Assembly: GCA_964483405.1 (NCBI GenBank)
Contig: CAZABC010000057.1
Coordinates: forward strand, 1 to 10,364
DNA from: CAZABC01 sp964483405
Lineage (GTDB): Bacteria; Chloroflexota; Limnocylindria; Limnocylindrales; CSP1-4
Direction: 5' to 3'
Length of the DNA stretch: 10,364 nt
The position numbers and the translations under genes were made by a program. This document shows, in pieces, positions 6,085 through 10,364 of this stretch (position 1 is its first letter; each line of letters opens with the position of its first letter). The notes under the pieces were generated by a model, which had not been told where the DNA came from, ran no database searches, and worked only from the letters and a program-made list of their open reading frames with translations.

Positions 6085-6204
6085 CTACTCCGGGGACTCG
6101 ACGAGTGCCGCCGGGTCGGCGGTGACGGAGCCCGCCTCCTCGAACACCGCTCGACGGGTGCGCCGCGTCGTCCGCGCCTTGCCGGGATCCCAGTCGAAGC
6201 CCAC
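6085..6204 (-). pseudogene. Truncated BrnT-type (DUF497) toxin gene, 5' part only
   Basis: Reading the minus strand from GTG 6204-6202 to TAG 6087-6085 gives 39 residues: GFDWDPGKAR, then AVFEEAGSV, then ADPAALVESPE. The BrnT family begins with a pattern like F-E-W-D-P-x-K-A, then K-H-G-V-x-F-E-E-A, then V-F-x-D-P-L-A. The remnant keeps FDWDP, K9, A10, FEEA (21-24), V27, DP (30-31) and A-L, but the conserved NxxKHG stretch has decayed to Arg/Thr. BrnT toxins are about 85-100 residues and cleave RNA; their catalytic strands come after this point and are missing. No frame continuing into the 3' end of the helicase gene restores them. The partner antitoxin gene brnA normally follows brnT and is also absent. 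The recognition rests on motif pattern alone; alternatively it is an unrelated small peptide gene. Confidence 0.6.
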
Positions 6205-6211
6205 ACCGCCG

Positions 6212-6217
6212 ACGCTA
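6212..6217 (-). promoter_or_regulatory. -10-like box of the remnant brnT-type gene
   Basis: On the minus strand TAGCGT fits TAnnnT and ends 7 bases before the GTG start at 6204, with no Shine-Dalgarno sequence. This is the same leaderless arrangement as upstream of the YccF gene, and it supports a once-real gene start here. Confidence 0.45.
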
Positions 6218-6405
6218 CCGGCGGCCGCTCACCCCGCGGTCACCCGGCACTCACCCGCGACGTACCGGTGCGTCCCGGCACCGGGCGTGCCACCGGAGGT
6301 GTCACGGCCGTCGTCCACGATCGTCCTGCCCCGGGCGGTGTCGGGGGGCGCCGCCGGGGCGCCGATGCGGGCGAGGAGGACGACGTCCGCGGCGTGGAGG
6401 ACGCC
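6218..6405. other. Intergenic region between the remnant toxin gene and the second helicase
   Basis: No gene is recognised. CCGGTGC 6265-6271/GCACCGG 6278-6284 is a perfect 7-bp hairpin. GGCAC 6277-6281/GTGCC 6287-6291 overlaps it and could form instead, and CACCGG recurs at 6291-6296, so alternative folds exist. On the minus strand, the frame ending at TGA 6231-6229 (..HRYVAGECRVTAG) is open, has C/G-ending codons and is in register with the toxin remnant. It has no start codon I can support and may be the tail of another decayed gene. No promoter for the + strand helicase is obvious. Confidence 0.35.
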
Positions 6406-6432
6406 ATGACGGTGCCGATGGAGGACGCGTGA
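6406..6432 (+). CDS. Possible 8-codon leader ORF overlapping the second helicase start
   Basis: ATG 6406 has GGAGG (6396-6400) 5 bases upstream and encodes MTVPMEDA, ending at TGA 6430-6432, which overlaps the GTG start of the helicase at 6429 (GTGA). The helicase's own GGAGGA lies inside it. The segments TGGAGGACGC..TGACG at the leader start and at the helicase start are near-copies of each other, so the second initiation region may have arisen by a short duplication. Expression is unproven; it could act by translational coupling. Confidence 0.35.
   Translation: MTVPMEDA
6420..6425 (+). promoter_or_regulatory. Ribosome binding site for the GTG start at 6429
   Basis: GGAGGA; the GGAGG core ends 4 bases before the GTG. 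The helicase Q motif begins about 17 residues after this start, as expected for the family, and no other start in the frame has a better site. Confidence 0.75.
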
Positions 6433-9400
6433 CGACCGCGTCGCACCCCGCCGAGCCCGCCGACGCCGCCGTCCCGCTGACGCCCGAGCAGCAGGCGATC
6501 GTCGAGCACGGTGAGGGACCGCTCGTCGTCATCGCCGCCGCGGGGACGGGCAAGACGCGGGTCATCGTCGAGCGCGTCCGCTGGCTGCTCGAGACGCAGG
6601 GTGCCAGGGCCGAGCCCGGCGCCGCCGTGCCTTCGGGCGCCGAGTCTGCCGCGGAGCCCGACGCCCCCGCCGCGCCCCCCGACCCCCTCCTCCCCGAGCA
6701 GATCCTCGTCCTGACCTACAACGTCGCCGCCGCCCGCGAGCTGCGCGAGCGCATCGAGGCAGCCGTCGGACCCGCCACGGCCGGTCGCCTGACCGTGACC
6801 AACTTCCACAGCTTCTGCCAGCGGGTCCTGACCGAGGCCTCGGCGGAGGCCGACCTCCCGCCGCGCCCCGACGTCCTCGACGGCATCGGCCAGGTCCTCC
6901 TCCTGCGCGACATCCGGCCCGGCCTGCCGCTCGTCTACCACTCGGGGCGGAGCAACCCGAACTGGTGGCTCGGCGCGTTCGTCGCGTTCATCAGCCGGGC
7001 CAAGGACGAGCTCGTGACGCCGGCCGACTTCGCCGCGTACTCCGCCCGTGAGCGCGAGGCCTTCGAGGCGCGCTTCGGTCCGATCGAGCCCGTCTTCGAG
7101 CGCCTCCGCGGCATGGGCGTCCTCGACCCGATCAAGCCGGTCCGGGGCGACTACGCGAAGCTCCGCCAGGCCGAGCGGGCCGCCGAGCGCGACCCCGGGC
7201 TGCCGGCTCCGGGCATCGAGGCGATCGAGAAGATCGCCGAGCGCGAGGCCCGCCGGACGATGGGCGGGACCGGCCGAGCCGAGAGCCGGAACCACTTCGA
7301 CGCCGACGAGTGGCCCCGCGTCGTCGAGCTCGCCCACACCTACGAGGTCGACGGCGCCGCGCTCGAGGTCCTCCGCCTCGAGGAGCTCGCCCTGGTCTAC
7401 CGGGCCTACGAGGAGGAGCGCGAGCGACGCGGCGTCCTTGACTTCGGCGAGCAGATCGTCGCGGTGACCCGCCTCTTCGCCCGCCGGCCCAACGTCCTCC
7501 GGCGCTGGCAGCGCCAGTACCGGCACGTCCTCGTCGACGAGTTCCAGGACGCGAACATCGCCCAGATCGAGCTCGTGGAGCACCTCGGTCGGACGCCCGA
7601 CCGACCCGACAACGTCGTCGTGGTCGGCGACGACGACCAGTCGATCTACCGCTTCCGCGGGGCCAGCTTCGCTGCGTTCAGCGAGTTCGATGCCCGGTTC
7701 AGCCGGCCGCCGCTCCACGAGCCCGACGGCCCCGAGCCCGGCCCGCCGCCGCGCGCCCGGATCGAGGACAACTTCCGCTCGACCGCCCACATCCTCACGG
7801 CCGCCAACCACCTCATCGAGCGCAACGACCTCCGATTCGACCCCGACAAGCGCCTCCGCCCGACGATGGAGGCGGGGCTCCGGGTCGAGCTCGTCACCTG
7901 CGCCGGCGCCGACGACGAGGCCGCCGCGATCGTCGAGCGGATCCTCGAGCTCGCCGGCTGGGACCTCGGCTCGACCGAGCCGCCCGAGATCGCGTGGCGG
8001 AGCTTCGCCGTCCTCTACCGCAAGCACCGCCACCGCGAGGCGATCGTCACCCGACTCCGCGACGCGGGCATCCCGTACACCGTCTCGGGCGGGCTGAGCC
8101 TGTTCGAGACGCCCGAGATCCGCGACCTCGAGCAGACGCTCCGCGCCATCGCCGACCCGATGCAGGCCATCGCCCTCGTCCGGATGCTGACCGCCGGGCC
8201 GTGGCGGCTCGACGCGCTCGAGCTGCTCGACCTGACCCGGATGGCGACCCGCCGCGAGCGGCCGCTCATCGACGTCATCCGCGAGGTCGTCGGGACCGGC
8301 GAGATCGAGGTCGAGATCCAGCGGGCCGGAGCCGGCGCGACCGGGGCGACCGACGGGGCAGCTGCGAACGGGGCGAACGGCGCCGATGGGGCGAATGGCG
8401 CCGATGGGGCGAACGGCGCCGAGCCGCACGGCGACGACGGCCACGGCGGCGGGACGAGCCTCCAGCGGCCGCCGCTCGACCTGGTCGCCGCGCTGGGACA
8501 GTTCGGCGAAGGCACCGGGGGCGCCGGCATCGAGGCCGGGGATGCCGAGGCCGCCGAGGCCGCCGAGGCCGCCGGGACCGCGGCGCCGCCCGTCGCCCCG
8601 ACGTCGCGACCCACCGCCACCGCGACCCTCGCGCCCGCGACTCGCGCCCGCCTCCGCCGCGCGCTCGAGACCCTCGACGAGCTCAACGCCCTGACCTGGC
8701 GTGAGGGCCCCTTCACGATCCTCGAGCGCCTCGTCGAGCGGACCGGCGTCGTCTACGACCTCATCGCTACCGACAGCCTCGAGGCCAAGCGCCAGGTCGC
8801 CAACATCGCGAGCCTGTTGCGGTTCGCCCAGGAGTGGCAGGCCGAGCACCCCCGCGGGCACCTCGCGGGGTTCGTCGATTACCTCGATGCGTACCAGGCC
8901 GCCGGCGGCGAGCTGCCGACCGCGGTCGAACCGGTCGAGGACGTGGACGGCGTCCGGCTGATGACCCTCTACCAGGCCAAGGGCCGCGAGTTCCCGTACG
9001 TCTTCGTCCCGCAGCTCTGCCGCGACGAGTGGCCGGCGCGCGACTGGGGTTTCGGGCTCTTCCCGGCCGACCTCCTGCGCGAGGCCGTTCCCGGCGGCGA
9101 CGTCCACACCGAGGAGGAGCGCCGGCTCCTGTACGTCGCGATGACCCGGGCGCAGCTCGGGCTGATGCTGACGACGCACGGCGGGGACGGCGAGAAGGAG
9201 CCGTCGCCGTTCGTGCTCGAGCTGCGCGACGGGGCGGGGGAGGAGCTGGCCGAGGCCGACCGGCTGGCGCGGGTCGCGGCGCTGGCGGAGGCCGAGGCCC
9301 AGGCCGAGACGGAGGCCGCGCCCGCACATCGCACCCCGCGCCCGCTCACGCGTCGCGAGCGCCGCCTCGCGCTCCGCACCCGCGCCATCGAGCTCCTCGA

Positions 9401-10361
9401 CCAGCTCGAGGGCATCCGGCCCGACGATCCCGAGGCGCCCGCCGCCCGCGAGGCCCTCGCCGCCGAGCTCGCCGCCATCGCCGCCCGGGCCGTCGAGGAC
9501 GCCGACGCCGCTCGCACCGCCGGGCTCGACCCGCTCACCCTCCGCGTCGTCGCGACCGACGGCGGGGCCGGCGCGAACCTCCTCCGGGTCGCCGGGCTCC
9601 CGCGCCGGTTCAGCTACTCGCAGCTCCACGTCTACGAGCGCTGCCCGCTCCAGTACGCCTTCATGTACCTATACCGGATCCCGACCGGGCGGGTCGTCGC
9701 CGCGCTGACGTTCGGGAGCGTCGCTCACGAGGCCTTCGAGCGGTTCACCCGCGAGCGCCGCGAGCGCGAGGCCCGGGGCGACCCGTCACCGACCCGCGAG
9801 GACCTCGGCCGCTTCTTCGCCGAGGCCTGGGGCACGGCCGAGTTCCCAGACCGGACGAGCGAGGAGACCTACCGCAGCCGCGTCTCGACGCTCCTCGACA
9901 CCTTCTGGTCGGGCGAGGTCGTGCGGCCCGGCGACGTCGTCGGCGAGGAGGTCGACTTCGAGCTCCGGCTCGACCCGGGCGACGGCTCGCCGGCCGTCCT
10001 GATCGGCGGCCAGATCGACCGCATCGACCGACTCCCCGAGGGCGGCATAGAGGTCGTCGACTACAAGACCGGCCGGATGACCAGCCAGAAGGACGTCGCC
10101 GAGAACCTCCAGCTCAGCATCTACGCCCTCGCCTGCCGCGACGCGCTCGACCTCGGTGCACCGGAGCGGGTGACCCTCTACTTCACCGAGACCGGGGCAC
10201 GGATGTCCACGACGCGCTCGGATGAGCAGCTCGAGGCCGCCCGGCTCGACATCCTCGAGCGGGTCTCGCGGATCCGCGCGGGCGACTTCGCGGCGACGCC
10301 GTCAGCCGACACGTGCCGCTGGTGCGACTACGCGGCGATGTGCCCGGAGCGGGTACGGTGA
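6429..10361 (+). CDS. UvrD/PcrA-type helicase fused to C-terminal RecB/AddB-like Fe-S nuclease (AdnAB-like)
   Basis: A 1310-residue protein. SF1A helicase motifs: Q motif LTPEQQAIVEHG 17-28; Walker A AAAGTGKT 36-43; Ia LTYNVAAARELRERI 95-109; TNFHSFC 124-130; Walker B LVDEFQDAN 368-376; III VVGDDDQSIYRFRG 398-411; IV EDNFRST 446-452; V LMTLYQAKGREFP 844-856; VI LLYVAMTRA 900-908. After an Ala/Glu-rich helical linker (about 935-1055) comes a PD-(D/E)XK nuclease: H1100 in GSVAHEAF, D1197 in GGQIDRID, D1211 and K1213 in VVDYKTGR, Q1228. C1072 together with C1296, C1299 and C1305 (CRWCDYAAMC) match the 4Fe-4S nucleases of AddB and AdnAB. An Ala/Gly/Asn-rich insertion (about 633-735) interrupts the region between motifs IV and V. 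The expected role is resection of double-strand breaks. AdnA and AdnB are encoded side by side, and this gene ends TGATG, so a partner may follow. Defence use cannot be excluded. Confidence 0.93.
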   Translation: MTTASHPAEPADAAVPLTPEQQAIVEHGEGPLVVIAAAGTGKTRVIVERVRWLLETQGARAEPGAAVPSGAESAAEPDAPAAPPDPLLPEQILVLTYNVAAARELRERIEAAVGPATAGRLTVTNFHSFCQRVLTEASAEADLPPRPDVLDGIGQVLLLRDIRPGLPLVYHSGRSNPNWWLGAFVAFISRAKDELVTPADFAAYSAREREAFEARFGPIEPVFERLRGMGVLDPIKPVRGDYAKLRQAERAAERDPGLPAPGIEAIEKIAEREARRTMGGTGRAESRNHFDADEWPRVVELAHTYEVDGAALEVLRLEELALVYRAYEEERERRGVLDFGEQIVAVTRLFARRPNVLRRWQRQYRHVLVDEFQDANIAQIELVEHLGRTPDRPDNVVVVGDDDQSIYRFRGASFAAFSEFDARFSRPPLHEPDGPEPGPPPRARIEDNFRSTAHILTAANHLIERNDLRFDPDKRLRPTMEAGLRVELVTCAGADDEAAAIVERILELAGWDLGSTEPPEIAWRSFAVLYRKHRHREAIVTRLRDAGIPYTVSGGLSLFETPEIRDLEQTLRAIADPMQAIALVRMLTAGPWRLDALELLDLTRMATRRERPLIDVIREVVGTGEIEVEIQRAGAGATGATDGAAANGANGADGANGADGANGAEPHGDDGHGGGTSLQRPPLDLVAALGQFGEGTGGAGIEAGDAEAAEAAEAAGTAAPPVAPTSRPTATATLAPATRARLRRALETLDELNALTWREGPFTILERLVERTGVVYDLIATDSLEAKRQVANIASLLRFAQEWQAEHPRGHLAGFVDYLDAYQAAGGELPTAVEPVEDVDGVRLMTLYQAKGREFPYVFVPQLCRDEWPARDWGFGLFPADLLREAVPGGDVHTEEERRLLYVAMTRAQLGLMLTTHGGDGEKEPSPFVLELRDGAGEELAEADRLARVAALAEAEAQAETEAAPAHRTPRPLTRRERRLALRTRAIELLDQLEGIRPDDPEAPAAREALAAELAAIAARAVEDADAARTAGLDPLTLRVVATDGGAGANLLRVAGLPRRFSYSQLHVYERCPLQYAFMYLYRIPTGRVVAALTFGSVAHEAFERFTRERREREARGDPSPTREDLGRFFAEAWGTAEFPDRTSEETYRSRVSTLLDTFWSGEVVRPGDVVGEEVDFELRLDPGDGSPAVLIGGQIDRIDRLPEGGIEVVDYKTGRMTSQKDVAENLQLSIYALACRDALDLGAPERVTLYFTETGARMSTTRSDEQLEAARLDILERVSRIRAGDFAATPSADTCRWCDYAAMCPERVR
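8370..8423 (+). repeat. Three tandem 18-base repeats inside the helicase gene
   Basis: GGGGCGAA(C/T)GGCGCCGAT at 8370-8387 and 8388-8405, with a third unit at 8406-8423 ending GAG. Each encodes GANGAD/E. It lies in the insertion between helicase motifs IV and V, probably a flexible surface loop, and is likely to vary in copy number between strains. Confidence 0.9.
8544..8570 (+). repeat. Three tandem 9-base repeats inside the helicase gene
   Basis: GCCGAGGCC three times in a row, encoding an AEA-type Ala/Glu run in the same inserted linker. In frame; a simple slippage product. Confidence 0.9.
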
Positions 10362-10364
10362 TGG
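10361..10364 (+). CDS. Probable start of a further coupled gene, cut by the window end
   Basis: The helicase stop TGA (10359-10361) shares its A with an ATG at 10361-10363 (TGATG), the classic layout for coupled translation. Only four bases are visible, so the product is unknown. A second AdnAB-like subunit is one possibility by analogy. Confidence 0.35.

Noticed and set aside
6074..6409. 111-residue + strand frame between the two helicases
   Set aside because: Ser/Ala/Pro/Arg-rich with no motif and no ribosome site; the minus strand over its first part reads as a toxin-like N-terminus.
8370..8570. Short regular repeats as a CRISPR-like array
   Set aside because: Repeats are contiguous without spacers, in frame, and lie within a protein-coding linker.
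6240..9629. 1129-residue open frame on the minus strand opposite the second helicase
   Set aside because: Low-complexity Arg/Gly/Asp/Leu-rich composition typical of an antisense shadow; the + strand frame has every SF1 helicase motif.

Overview
The window is very G+C-rich bacterial DNA (about 70% or more by eye), with coding strands dominated by C/G-ending codons. Several short promoters sit 6-7 bases in front of a start codon, as in leaderless transcripts. This fits a high-GC lineage such as Chloroflexota or Actinomycetota, but the sequence does not decide which. A run of exactly 100 Ns at 2589-2688 marks a scaffold join in a draft assembly, so the genes left and right of it may not be true neighbours. 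All intact genes are on the + strand.

Left block (1-2524): a tight three-gene operon. It encodes a MerR-type regulator cut by the window edge, a cytoplasmic von Willebrand A (VWA) protein with an intact metal-binding (MIDAS) site, and a small cysteine phosphatase with a HCxxGxxRS loop. Spacings are 4 and 0 bases, so the three are probably co-expressed and may act together. I know of no named system with exactly this composition.

Middle block (2689-4223): after the gap there is a short leader with inverted repeats, an 80-residue protein with two CxxC knuckles, and a YccF-type membrane protein with two tandem copies of its motif, transcribed from an apparent leaderless promoter. A roughly 600-base interval without a convincing gene follows. 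It holds a dense run of hairpins and ends with a short leader ORF.

Right block (4224-10361): two helicase-nuclease fusions of opposite domain order. The first has an N-terminal NERD nuclease and an SF1 (UvrD-like) helicase. The second has an N-terminal UvrD/PcrA-type helicase and a C-terminal RecB/AddB/AdnAB-type PD-(D/E)XK nuclease with a four-cysteine Fe-S signature. Between them, on the opposite strand, is the broken 5' part of a BrnT-type toxin gene with its promoter still visible. Each helicase gene is preceded by a tiny ORF whose stop overlaps its start codon by 4 bases. The last gene ends in TGATG, so another coupled gene probably starts at 10361. The right block looks like DNA-end processing and/or defence, next to the wreck of a toxin-antitoxin locus.
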